This document shows, piece by piece, positions 8,780 to 15,901 of a stretch of 64,000 nt of DNA. The position numbers and the translations under genes were made by a program. This stretch comes from Cryobacterium sp. HLT2-28. GTDB taxonomy: Bacteria > Actinomycetota > Actinomycetes > Actinomycetales > Microbacteriaceae. The stretch spans positions 62,001 to 126,000 of the forward strand of contig NZ_SOFH01000020.1 of NCBI RefSeq assembly GCF_004402495.1, read 5' to 3'. The notes beneath the pieces were generated by a model. The model saw only the letters and a program-made list of their open reading frames with translations, ran no database searches and was not told the DNA's origin. The stretch's first letter is position 1. Every line of letters begins with the position of its first letter.

Positions 8780-8855
8780 CGGCAACTGTTGCCGTGGCGG
8801 ACAAGTGTTGCCCGCACACCGGCGACAGTTGTCCACACCGGCAACACTTTTCTGC
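8780..8855. repeat. Array of four imperfect palindromes (CGGCAAC-N-GTTGCCG type)
   Basis: Four related units start at about 8780, 8798, 8820 and 8839. The first, CGGCAACTGTTGCCG, is a perfect palindrome and the rest are degenerate. Within the array AAGTGTTGCC (8803-8812) and GGCAACACTT (8840-8849) form a 10 bp perfect inverted repeat around a 27-base loop. The array may be an operator cluster for the flgB operon, or a structured terminator for fliD-fliS-fliT read from the minus strand. Confidence 0.55.
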
Positions 8856-9064
8856 AAGCTGGCCAGGCCCGGCAGCCCGGCAGTCGTGAGGATGCGCGGA
8901 TGTGCCCGCCGTGACACCGGAGGTTCGGGCTCCGTCGCCGCGACGGAAACGGCAGGTTGCACACCATGTCTCACGACCATCCTGGCAACCAACGCCCCGC
9001 GGGCGCGGGCTGCGGAAACGGGCGCGGGCTGGCTCGGACCTGGTCTCGACGAGGTAAACCGCCC

Positions 9065-9096
9065 AGAGGCACGACCGCCAAGAGGCACGACCGCCG
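9065..9096. repeat. 16 bp direct repeat x2 downstream of the fliT-like gene
   Basis: Two adjacent copies of AGAGGCACGACCGCC followed by A or G, with a more degenerate third copy after them, lie about 35 bp past the fliT-like stop. They resemble the dispersed, locally duplicated repeats at other gene ends in this window. Confidence 0.6.
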
Positions 9097-9130
9097 AGGG
9101 GCGTGACCAGCGGGGTGGCTCGCGGGCGGG

Positions 9131-9457
9131 TCAGCCGGCTACGTCGAGGTAGACCGCGTGCTCGGTGTGCTGGGTGGAGAGGATGTTGCGCACGGCGGCG
9201 AGGTGCACGCTCGCCGAGCGCCGGGCATCCTCGATCTCGCGGATGAGTTCCAGCTGGCCGGCGAGCAGGCGGCGGGCGCGCGCCTCGAACTCGGCGGGCA
9301 TCTGGCCGAGGTGCTCGGGGGCGAGCCACTGGACGCCGGGGTAGGGTTTCTCCCCCGGCACGACGAGCACCGCGTCGCGGGCGCCGGAACCGAGGCTCGT
9401 CTCGAGCTGGTTCAGCACCTCGAGCCACTCGTCGGCGCTGCTCGACTGCCTAGGCAA
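9131..9457 (-). CDS. FliT-like flagellar protein after FliS
   Basis: This roughly 108-residue protein follows fliS and overlaps it by 8 bp. The TTG at 9457 is chosen because GGGGAG lies seven bases upstream; a GTG at 9472 is an in-frame alternative without a ribosome-binding site. The C-terminal half is helical and charged (ARARRLLAGQLELIREIEDA), consistent with a FliT-type export chaperone. Sequence similarity cannot be judged from motifs alone, so the assignment is positional: fliD-fliS-fliT is a common order. Confidence 0.6.
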   Translation of the reverse strand: MPRQSSSADEWLEVLNQLETSLGSGARDAVLVVPGEKPYPGVQWLAPEHLGQMPAEFEARARRLLAGQLELIREIEDARRSASVHLAAVRNILSTQHTEHAVYLDVAG

Positions 9458-9896
9458 TTCCGAGCTCCCCACCGAGGTGAGCGGACACGGTCTGGGCCGG
9501 GAGCAGGTCGGCGGCCTCGTGCCAGGTCTGGCGCAGCGGCTCGAGCAGCGCGATGCTCTCGCGGGTGCGGTCGACGTCACGGTGGATGTTCGCACTCATC
9601 AGCGAGTTCGACACGTAGGTGTAGATCGCGAAGAGGCCCTCCCCGCCTTCCCACGCCGCAACGTTCAGCGACGTGGACAGCTCGGAGACGATCGCCTGCG
9701 CGTGAATCAGGTTCTCGGATGCGACCTGCCAGTTCTCGACGACCTGAGCGGCTTCCGCGCGGTTCAGGTCAAGCAGGAGGCGATCGTAAAGCATCGTCAG
9801 CAGGCGCACCGGAGTTGCTGAGAGTACGGCCTCGCGGTTCAGCTGCGCCCGGCGTGCCTGGGTTCCGCCCATCATGCTCATCACTGCCATCATCAT
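9450..9896 (-). CDS. fliS: FliS flagellin export chaperone
   Basis: FliS binds the C terminus of flagellin and prevents premature polymerisation. The product (about 148 residues) contains SATPVRLLTMLYDRLLLDLN, the conserved FliS N-terminal helix, and the central YTYVSNSLMSANIHRD, close to the family's Y.Y....L..AN motif. The ATG at 9896 overlaps the fliD stop; several downstream ATGs in the MMMAVMSMMGG start region are possible alternatives. Confidence 0.93.
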   Translation of the reverse strand: MMMAVMSMMGGTQARRAQLNREAVLSATPVRLLTMLYDRLLLDLNRAEAAQVVENWQVASENLIHAQAIVSELSTSLNVAAWEGGEGLFAIYTYVSNSLMSANIHRDVDRTRESIALLEPLRQTWHEAADLLPAQTVSAHLGGELGIA

Positions 9897-11278
9897 CCGT
9901 TCGAGGTTGAACTGCTGAGCCCGGCGACCTGGGAAGACAGCCACGACGACTGTGCCTTCATAGCGCTGAGCTGGGTTTCCAGTGCGGTGTAAGTGCTTTG
10001 AAGGGTCGCCCGGCGAGTGGCCAGGTTGCGGTCCCAGGCCTCGATCCGGGTGCCCAGGTCTTTGACCGTGGACTGCTGGCCGGTGATCTTCGCGGTGATC
10101 TGCCCGTCGTACTTATCGGACACCGCCTTCGCTGCGGCGGCAACGCGGGTGGCGATCTCGGTCACGGCGGTCTTCACCGTGGCCGGATCCTTGGCGAGGG
10201 CAGTCGCGAACTTGGCCGCGTCGAACTCCATGGTGCCGGTCTTGGTGATGCTGATGCCGTACTCCGACGGCGAGTGACCGTTCATGGGGGCGGATGCCGC
10301 GGTCAGCAGTTTCTGCTTAGCGTCGCGCACCGTGCTGTCACCGGTGAACACTCCGGGCGAGAGCACGGCAGCCCCCGCCGCGTTGGTGCTGTTGGTCACC
10401 ACGGACTTCGTGGAGATGAGAGCGAAGACCCCGTTCAGCGAACTGACCAGCCCGGAGGCGATCGAGCCGATCTGCGCGTCGTCGCGCGCGACCTTGACGG
10501 TGACCGGGTCGGTCGAGACCGCGGACACGCTGATCGCGACGCCGGGCAGCAGATTCGAGAAGGTGTTGGTGGACGAGGTGATGGTCTGCGCGGCGGGAGT
10601 GCCCGCCCAGAGGGTGACACTGGCGTCCTGGGCCGTGCGGATGGTCGCGGCACCGGGTGCGGCCAGCAGGTTGGGAGCGGTCGCGGCCGTGACCTCGGCC
10701 TTGGTGCCCTGGTAGACGGTGAACGCGCTGGCTGCTCCAGTGGCGTTTCCGCTGAACTGGAGCCGGTACTGCGGAACGCCGCCACCGTCCACTCCAGAGG
10801 CGACCTTGGTCGCCGTGACGCCGGAACCGGAGGCATTGACGGCCGTGACGATGTCGTCGAGCGACGAGGAGGCCGCCGAGATCTCGGTGCTGACCGCGCC
10901 CAAGACGATCGTGAGCACGGCCGGAGTGGCCGGCCATGCGGTCATCGCGGCCGATACGCCGACCTGGCTGCGGGCCAGAGCGCCGACGACGACGTCGAGC
11001 TGACCTGCACCGGCCCCGGCCGACACCGAGGTTGTGACACTCGGTGAGCTGCTGGAGGACGAGTAGAGGTCGAGCCCGGCGGGCTTCGCGGCCTTCGTGG
11101 CGAGGTCGCCCAGGGCCGAGATCTGGGAGTTGAGTCCCTGCAGCGCCGAGATGAGATTCTGGGAGGTGGTGACCTTGGCCTTGAGCAGGCCCTGCGGAAC
11201 GGCCTCGACCTTCATCAGGGAGTTGATCAGATCGGTGGTGTTCAGGCCCGAGACGAGTCCGTCGATGGCGTTGCTCAT
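9893..11278 (-). CDS. fliD: FliD filament cap protein
   Basis: FliD forms the pentameric cap that folds flagellin at the filament tip. The 461-residue protein starts with AIDGLVSGLNTTDLINSLMK, the FliD N-terminal signature, and has a C-terminal coiled-coil region (IEAWDRNLATRRATLQSTYT) matching the FliD_C leg. A strong ribosome-binding site AAGGAGG precedes the ATG at 11278. The gene is separated from fliC by a large hairpin, so it may have its own promoter or depend on read-through. Confidence 0.94.
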   Translation of the reverse strand: MSNAIDGLVSGLNTTDLINSLMKVEAVPQGLLKAKVTTSQNLISALQGLNSQISALGDLATKAAKPAGLDLYSSSSSSPSVTTSVSAGAGAGQLDVVVGALARSQVGVSAAMTAWPATPAVLTIVLGAVSTEISAASSSLDDIVTAVNASGSGVTATKVASGVDGGGVPQYRLQFSGNATGAASAFTVYQGTKAEVTAATAPNLLAAPGAATIRTAQDASVTLWAGTPAAQTITSSTNTFSNLLPGVAISVSAVSTDPVTVKVARDDAQIGSIASGLVSSLNGVFALISTKSVVTNSTNAAGAAVLSPGVFTGDSTVRDAKQKLLTAASAPMNGHSPSEYGISITKTGTMEFDAAKFATALAKDPATVKTAVTEIATRVAAAAKAVSDKYDGQITAKITGQQSTVKDLGTRIEAWDRNLATRRATLQSTYTALETQLSAMKAQSSWLSSQVAGLSSSTSNG

Positions 11279-11334
11279 GCCGTGCCCTCCTTACGAGTGT
11301 GCGATTGTGCCGAGTGGTGCTGGTGCAAACGTGA

Positions 11335-11392
11335 ATGGCTGGTGGTGACCGAGGGATGAGGTCCAGTTCATCTCTCGATCACCACCAGCCAT
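11335..11392 (-). terminator. Long hairpin after fliC
   Basis: The arms 11335-11353 and 11374-11392 pair over 19 positions with one mismatch (ATGGCTGGTGGTGA on one side, TCACCACCAGCCAT on the other), enclosing a 20-base loop. It lies 42 bp past the fliC stop and about 55 bp before fliD. It should act as a strong terminator or stabilising 3' end for the flagellin message, explaining high flagellin relative to FliD. Confidence 0.8.
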
Positions 11393-11433
11393 AGTTCACC
11401 GTGCGGTTTCCCGAAAGGTTCATCTACTCCGGG

Positions 11434-12594
11434 TTAGCGGAGGAGCGACAGCACGCCCTGAGCGGACTGGTTGGCCTGCGCGAGCATGGCGGTACCGGCC
11501 TGCGAGAGGATGCTGGAACGGGTGTACTTGACCATTTCCTCGGCCATGTCGGTGTCGCGGATTCGCGAGCCGGCAGCGGTGAGGTTCTCCTTGGAGACGG
11601 CCAGGTTCTTGATGACGCTCTCGAAGCGGTTCTGGTCCGCACCGAGCGAGGCGCGAGCCGTCGACACGTTCTTGATCTGGAGGTCGATCAGGCCGATTGC
11701 AGCCTGAGCCCCGGCTGCAGACGTGAAGTCCAGAGCCGAAGCAGTACCAGCGGTGCCAGCGGTCTGGAGTCCCGCAGTCGCCGGCGCAGTGCCAGCAACG
11801 GCGCCGCCGGACAGCGAGCGAACGTTGATACCAGTGGCAGCGCCAGCAGCGTCACGTTCAACCGACGCGTAGAGCTTGCCCGAGAATCCGGAGTCGGCGT
11901 TCAGCGCTGCGGCAATGGAGTCGACCGTGTTCGTGGCCGAGGCAGCACCAAGCGTCACGGTAACAAGGCTGGTGGTGCTTCCCTCCGTGACGGTGAACGC
12001 TGTCGCTCCGGTGGCCGCTGCCGCATTGGCTCCGGTCATTGCGAACGACGTTCCCTTGTTTCCGGTCGAAACGCCGGAAGCGATGGACGCGACATTGGCG
12101 CCGGCTAGGTTGACCTTGATCTGGCTGCTTGCGTCGCCGTTCGCGCCGACCTGGAAGCTCAGTGACGGCTTGGAGCCATCGAGCAGCTGGGTACCGTTGA
12201 AGTTGGTGCCGGCCGAGATGCGGGTCAGTTCTGCGCTCAGCGCGGTGACCTCCGTCGTGATCGCCTTACGTGAATCGACGTTGTTCGAGTCGTTACCGGC
12301 CTGAACGGCGAGGTCACGAACGCGCTGCAGGATCGACTGCACCTCGTTCAGGGAACCTTCTGCGGTCTGGATGACCGAGATGCCGTCCTGGGCGTTGCGG
12401 CTGGCGACCGTGAGGCCACCGACCTGCGACTTGAGGCCTTCGGAGATGGCCAGGCCTGCTGCGTCATCCGCTGCGCGGTTGATGCGGAGGCCGCTGGACA
12501 GCTTTTCCAGGGACTTGGACATGTCGTTCTGCGTTGCGGCCAGGTTGCGGTACGTGTTGTTGGCCGCGAGGTTGGTGTTGATCTGCATACCCAT
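11434..12594 (-). CDS. fliC: Flagellin
   Basis: This is the filament subunit, 386 residues. The N-terminal D0/D1 domain is clear (MQINTNLAANNTYRNLAATQ, then LEKLSSGLRINRAADDAAG), as is the C-terminal D1/D0 domain (LGADQNRFESVIKNLAVSKE, then QANQSAQGVLSLLR). The central part (about residues 165-290) is the variable Ala/Thr/Gly-rich D2/D3 surface domain. The ATG at 12594 is fixed by GGAGGAA eight bases upstream. Expression is expected from a sigma-28 promoter about 65 bp upstream. It is the only flagellin gene in the window. Confidence 0.97.
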   Translation of the reverse strand: MGMQINTNLAANNTYRNLAATQNDMSKSLEKLSSGLRINRAADDAAGLAISEGLKSQVGGLTVASRNAQDGISVIQTAEGSLNEVQSILQRVRDLAVQAGNDSNNVDSRKAITTEVTALSAELTRISAGTNFNGTQLLDGSKPSLSFQVGANGDASSQIKVNLAGANVASIASGVSTGNKGTSFAMTGANAAAATGATAFTVTEGSTTSLVTVTLGAASATNTVDSIAAALNADSGFSGKLYASVERDAAGAATGINVRSLSGGAVAGTAPATAGLQTAGTAGTASALDFTSAAGAQAAIGLIDLQIKNVSTARASLGADQNRFESVIKNLAVSKENLTAAGSRIRDTDMAEEMVKYTRSSILSQAGTAMLAQANQSAQGVLSLLR

Positions 12595-12630
12595 GATGAG
12601 TTCCTCCGTGATGTGGGTGGTGGTGCGCCG

Positions 12631-12644
12631 ACCCATCCATGGGT
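12631..12644 (-). promoter_or_regulatory. GGA-loop hairpin in the fliC leader (candidate CsrA site)
   Basis: On the minus strand ACCCA-TGGA-TGGGT forms a 5 bp stem with GGA in the tetraloop, close to the expected mRNA 5' end; a second GGA lies in the ribosome-binding site GGAGGAA. GGA in a hairpin loop is the known CsrA recognition pattern in flagellin leaders. fliW, the CsrA antagonist, is in this window but csrA is not, so the regulatory role is inference. Confidence 0.4.
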
Positions 12645-12656
12645 TGACACCTTGAG

Positions 12657-12684
12657 CTATCGGCCCCGGGCGGGATCGCGTTAG
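12657..12684 (-). promoter_or_regulatory. Sigma-28 promoter of fliC
   Basis: The minus strand reads CTAA (12684-12681), a 16 bp spacer, then GCCGATAG (12664-12657). This fits the FliA/SigD consensus TAAA-N15/16-GCCGATAA. An A/T tract AAAAATTTT at 12696-12704 falls where an UP element would be. Transcription should start near 12650, giving a leader of about 55 bases. Confidence 0.8.
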
Positions 12685-12708
12685 CCGTTCAGCGGAAAAA
12701 TTTTCGGG

Positions 12709-13521
12709 CTACGCGGACTCGGCCGCGTAGAGTGCGCCGGCCGTGGTGGCCAGGCCGAACATCGACTGGTCGGCGAGGCGGGCAAGATAGGCGCTGCGGC
12801 GGGCCGGCGCGATGCGGGACTCCGGCACGTACTCGGCCTCGGCGTCGTCGGCGTAGTGGGTGCCCATGCCGTCACGGAGCAAACGGATGGCCTCCGCGCG
12901 CTGCTGGGACACGGCCGAGTGGGTGATCCCCAGTTCGGCGGCGATCTCCTTGACGGAGCGGTCGTCGAGGTACACCTGCTGGATGATCTCCCGCATCTTC
13001 TCCGGCAGGGCGTCGATGGCCGCGCGCAGGAAGGCCAGGCGTTCGGCGGAGAGGAGAGATTCCTCGGGCAGTTCGGTGCCGGAGACCAGGAAATCGGCCG
13101 TGGCGTCGTCGAGGGTGGAGAGAGTGCGCTCGGAGTCGGCCAGGCCGGCGGCGGCGGTCTCGCGGTCGACGCCGAGGGCTGCGGCGACCTCGTCGACGGA
13201 GGCTGCGCGGCCGAGGGCGGCGGCCAGCGTCTCCTGCACGGCGCGGGTTTCCTTGATGCGGCGGCGGGCCATCCGGGTGGCCCAGTCGTTGGAGCGCATC
13301 TCGTCGGCGAAGGCGCCGATGATGCGACGACGGGCGAAGGCACCGAAGGGAACGCCGAGTTCGGCGTTGAACGCATCCGCTGAGGTGATGAGGGCGAGGG
13401 CTCCCGCCGAGGCCAGGTCGTCGCGGGAGAGGTGGCGTGCCTTGGCCCAGACTTCGGAGACGAGGTAGCCCACGAGCGGAAGGTTCTCGATGACCAATTG
13501 GTTGCGTTCTGCCCGATTCAC
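12709..13521 (-). CDS. fliA: FliA-type flagellar sigma factor (sigma-28)
   Basis: This is the sigma factor expected to read the late flagellar promoters found here. The 270-residue protein has region 2 (NLPLVGYLVSEVWAKARHLS, then FGAFARRRIIGAFADEMRS), region 3, and region 4 with LPEKMREIIQQVYLDDRSVK and the helix-turn-helix EIAAELGITHSAVSQQRAEA. The GTG at 13521 is preferred because GGAAGG lies six bases upstream; the frame is open to 13605. A C-terminal extension of about 45 residues after region 4 is unusual. No FlgM anti-sigma gene is visible. Confidence 0.9.
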   Translation of the reverse strand: MNRAERNQLVIENLPLVGYLVSEVWAKARHLSRDDLASAGALALITSADAFNAELGVPFGAFARRRIIGAFADEMRSNDWATRMARRRIKETRAVQETLAAALGRAASVDEVAAALGVDRETAAAGLADSERTLSTLDDATADFLVSGTELPEESLLSAERLAFLRAAIDALPEKMREIIQQVYLDDRSVKEIAAELGITHSAVSQQRAEAIRLLRDGMGTHYADDAEAEYVPESRIAPARRSAYLARLADQSMFGLATTAGALYAAESA

Positions 13522-13712
13522 GACGGACCTTCCAGGTAGCTCAAACGGACGGGGTGCGGATCGAGTCTGGCGAGCCAGGTCGAGCGCGTTTTGCCGGGTA
13601 AGCACGAGGACGTTGTCGAACGAAGTGCGGGGTTTCGGGCCCCAGCGGGAGGTTTTCTCTTCCGCCTGTTAAAACGTAATTGTGGGGCGTGCAGCGGAAG
13701 CGGAACGGCTGC

Positions 13713-13766
13713 CCCCACTATGGGGAAACAGACCCCCAGTACGGGGCGAATCACCCCGCAACGGGG
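13713..13766. promoter_or_regulatory. Three phased CCCC-N5-GGGG palindromes (candidate master-regulator operator)
   Basis: CCCCACTATGGGG (13713-13725), CCCCAGTACGGGG (13734-13746) and CCCCGCAACGGGG (13754-13766) are spaced 21 and 20 bp start to start, two helical turns, so they lie on one face of the DNA. They sit about 190 bp upstream of fliA and 90 bp upstream of the flgN promoter. Cooperative binding by a regulator is the natural reading; the protein is unknown. Confidence 0.6.
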
Positions 13767-13853
13767 CACATCCGCCGCGCTGGTCCGCGGATTTTGTCCT
13801 CCTTTCGGTGGACAGGTGCGGGGCCGACCTGACAGTCTGTTTCCCATTCACCA

Positions 13854-13881
13854 CTAACCGTGGCTGCCACCGTGCCGATAG
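13854..13881 (+). promoter_or_regulatory. Sigma-28 promoter of flgN-flgK-flgL-fliW
   Basis: CTAA (13854-13857), a 16 bp spacer and GCCGATAG (13874-13881) match the fliC promoter exactly in both boxes and in spacing. The expected start is near 13888, about 70 bases before the flgN GTG. Confidence 0.8.
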
Positions 13882-13902
13882 TGCCTCTTAGAAGCCGGAG
13901 TC

Positions 13903-13918
13903 CACGCGTTGACGCGTG
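13903..13918 (+). other. Small hairpin in the flgN leader
   Basis: CACGCG-TTGA-CGCGTG is a perfect 6 bp stem with a tetraloop in the 5' leader of the flgN operon. A role in mRNA stability or translation is possible; no function is claimed. Confidence 0.4.
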
Positions 13919-13955
13919 TCACCCGGCATGGAATCGAGAGGCAGGTGGAGGACAC

Positions 13956-14441
13956 GTGGGCGCCAATAAATTGTCAGCGTTGCTGTGGCGCGAACGGGAA
14001 CTCCTCGAACTGCTGATCTTCAAGCTCGACGAGGAACAGCTTCTCCTCACCAATGGCAAGACCCGCTGGCTCCAGCAGGGCACCCGCGAGGTGGAACAGG
14101 TTCTCGGCCACGTGCGCGAGGCCGGCCTGGCCCGTTCGGTCGAGGTCGCCGCAGTGGCCAGCGAGTGGGGAACGGAAGAAGACGCCACGCTGCGCGAGCT
14201 CGTCGCCCACGCCCCCGTCGGCCCCTGGACCGAGATCATGGCCTCGCACTTGAAAGCCCTCGGCGAGCTGACCACCCAGATCAAGGAACTGCGCGACGCC
14301 AACGAGCAGCTGCTCCGGGCCGCCGCCCGCTCCAGCCAGGAGACTCTGGCCAACGTGAACCAGAACCCGAACACCTACGACTCCCGCGGCACCTCCGACG
14401 TGCGCTCCGCCGCCTCCCGACTGTTCGACCAGATCCTGTGA
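13956..14441 (+). CDS. flgN: FlgN-like chaperone for FlgK/FlgL
   Basis: FlgN-family proteins keep the hook-filament junction proteins FlgK and FlgL export-competent. The 161-residue product is nearly all helical, with LLWRERELLELLIFKLDEEQ and LLLTNGKTRWL near the N terminus, the typical FlgN start. The GTG at 13956 follows GGAGGA closely. It is first in the operon and its stop overlaps the flgK GTG, which fits a chaperone made just before its clients. Confidence 0.85.
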   Translation: MGANKLSALLWRERELLELLIFKLDEEQLLLTNGKTRWLQQGTREVEQVLGHVREAGLARSVEVAAVASEWGTEEDATLRELVAHAPVGPWTEIMASHLKALGELTTQIKELRDANEQLLRAAARSSQETLANVNQNPNTYDSRGTSDVRSAASRLFDQIL

Positions 14442-15898
14442 GCACCTTCGGCGGACTGAACACCGCCTACACCGGACTGATCGCCGCTCGAAAGGGCCTC
14501 GAGGTCGTCGGCCAGAACATCGCCAACGCCAACACCCTGGGCTACACCCGCCAGCGCATCACGACGTCGTCGGTCGACGCGATCAGCCGCGTCGGCCTGA
14601 TGAGCGCCGGAGTTCAGGCCGGCCAGGGCGTCAACGTCGACGGCGTCGCCCGCCTCGGCAGCGCCCAGCTGGATGCCCAGGTACGCTCCTCCGCGGCCGG
14701 CGCCGGATACTCCGCCGTGCGTTCCAACGCGCTGACCGCGGTTGAAGGGTCGATGAACGAGCCTGGCAAGAACGGCCTCTCCGCCCAGCTCGACGAATTC
14801 TGGGCGGGTTGGCACGACGTGTCCAACTCCGCCGGCGACGCCGCCCCCGCCGGTGTGCTGCTCGGCCAGGCCGCGGTGCTCACCACCCAGATTCACCAGG
14901 GCTTCCAGGCGGTGGCCAACCAGTGGTCGACCACCCGCGGCAGTGTCGACGGCATGGTCAGCGAAATCAACAACGCGGCCGAGCAAGTCGCCGCGCTCAA
15001 CGTGCAGATCCGCAACGCGCAGACCGCCGGAGGCGGCGCCAACGAACTCCTCGACAAGCGCAACCTGCTCACCACCACCCTGGCCGCCCTCACCGGCGGC
15101 ACGCTCGTCGACCGGGGCGACGGCACCGTCGACGTGCTCGTCGGCGGCAACGCCCTGGTCACGGGCGACTCGGCCCAGAAACTCGTGGCCGTCGGAGCCC
15201 GCACGCTGGCCGAGGGCGGCCCCGCCGTGCACGTCGAATGGGCCGGTAAACCGGCCGCCGGACCGGTCGCAGTCGACGGCGGCGAACTGGCCGGTGCAAT
15301 CTCCCTGCTCGCCCCCGCCGTGACGTCGGGCGCAGGAAAGGGAACCGGAGGCGCCCTGGCCGAAGCCGCCGAGTCGTACAACTCGTTCGCCACGGATCTT
15401 GCCGACAAGGTCAATGCCATCTACAGCACCGGCGACAACTCCACCAAGCCAAACCAAAACTTCTTCCTGCTCGCCGCCGGGATTCCCGCGGCACTCAGCC
15501 TGAGCGTGATCCCGACCACCGCGGCCGAGCTGTCCACCGGCATCGCCGCCAACGGCGCCCTCGACGGATCCACCGCCGACAAGATCGCCCAGCTGGGTGC
15601 CGGCAAGGCCGTCACTGCCGGTGGCGCCGCCATCATCTCCCCCTCGGCAGACTGGTCGAACTTCGTCACCGGCTTCGCCGTCAAGACCCGCACCGAGCTG
15701 CAGCACGCCTCGCTCGCCGACATCACCTCGAATGCCGCCGTCGGCGCGCAACTCTCGAACGCCTCGGTCGACCTCGACGAGGAGAACGTCAACCTGCTCA
15801 TGTTCCAGCACGCCTACCAGGGCGCCGCCCGGGTGATGACCGCCGTGGACGAGATGCTCGACACCCTGATCAACCGCACCGGACTGGTGGGAAGGTAA
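14438..15898 (+). CDS. flgK: FlgK hook-associated protein 1
   Basis: FlgK is the first hook-filament junction protein. The 486-residue product begins FGGLNTAYTGLIAARKGLEV followed by GQNIANANTLGYTRQR, the FlgK signature, and ends with a D0 helix containing LDEENVNLLMFQHAYQGAAR and MLDTLINRTG. GTG at 14438 overlaps the flgN stop (GTGA). The same frame is open further upstream within flgN but has no conserved sequence there. Confidence 0.96.
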   Translation: MSTFGGLNTAYTGLIAARKGLEVVGQNIANANTLGYTRQRITTSSVDAISRVGLMSAGVQAGQGVNVDGVARLGSAQLDAQVRSSAAGAGYSAVRSNALTAVEGSMNEPGKNGLSAQLDEFWAGWHDVSNSAGDAAPAGVLLGQAAVLTTQIHQGFQAVANQWSTTRGSVDGMVSEINNAAEQVAALNVQIRNAQTAGGGANELLDKRNLLTTTLAALTGGTLVDRGDGTVDVLVGGNALVTGDSAQKLVAVGARTLAEGGPAVHVEWAGKPAAGPVAVDGGELAGAISLLAPAVTSGAGKGTGGALAEAAESYNSFATDLADKVNAIYSTGDNSTKPNQNFFLLAAGIPAALSLSVIPTTAAELSTGIAANGALDGSTADKIAQLGAGKAVTAGGAAIISPSADWSNFVTGFAVKTRTELQHASLADITSNAAVGAQLSNASVDLDEENVNLLMFQHAYQGAARVMTAVDEMLDTLINRTGLVGR

Positions 15899-15901
15899 GC
15901 C

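Larger units (their letters stand above)
8562..9130. other. Regulatory gap upstream of the flgB operon
   Basis: This 569 bp gap between fliT-like and flgB, both on the minus strand, holds no supported gene. It contains a flgB-proximal sigma-28-like promoter, a 12 bp perfect palindrome, a four-unit array of imperfect palindromes, and a 16 bp direct repeat near the fliT-like stop. Each is listed separately. Confidence 0.7.
13522..13955. other. Divergent regulatory region between fliA and flgN
   Basis: This 434 bp gap separates the divergent fliA and flgN operons and contains no supported gene. It holds the phased CCCC-N5-GGGG array, the flgN sigma-28 promoter and a leader hairpin. The fliA promoter itself could not be assigned; no sigma-28 match was seen for it. 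Confidence 0.7.

Noticed and set aside
8651-9088. Several ORFs of 75-150 codons in the flgB upstream gap
   Set aside because: Composition is Arg/Pro/Ala-rich without motifs or ribosome-binding sites, and they overlap palindromic and repeat signals; regulatory DNA is a better explanation.
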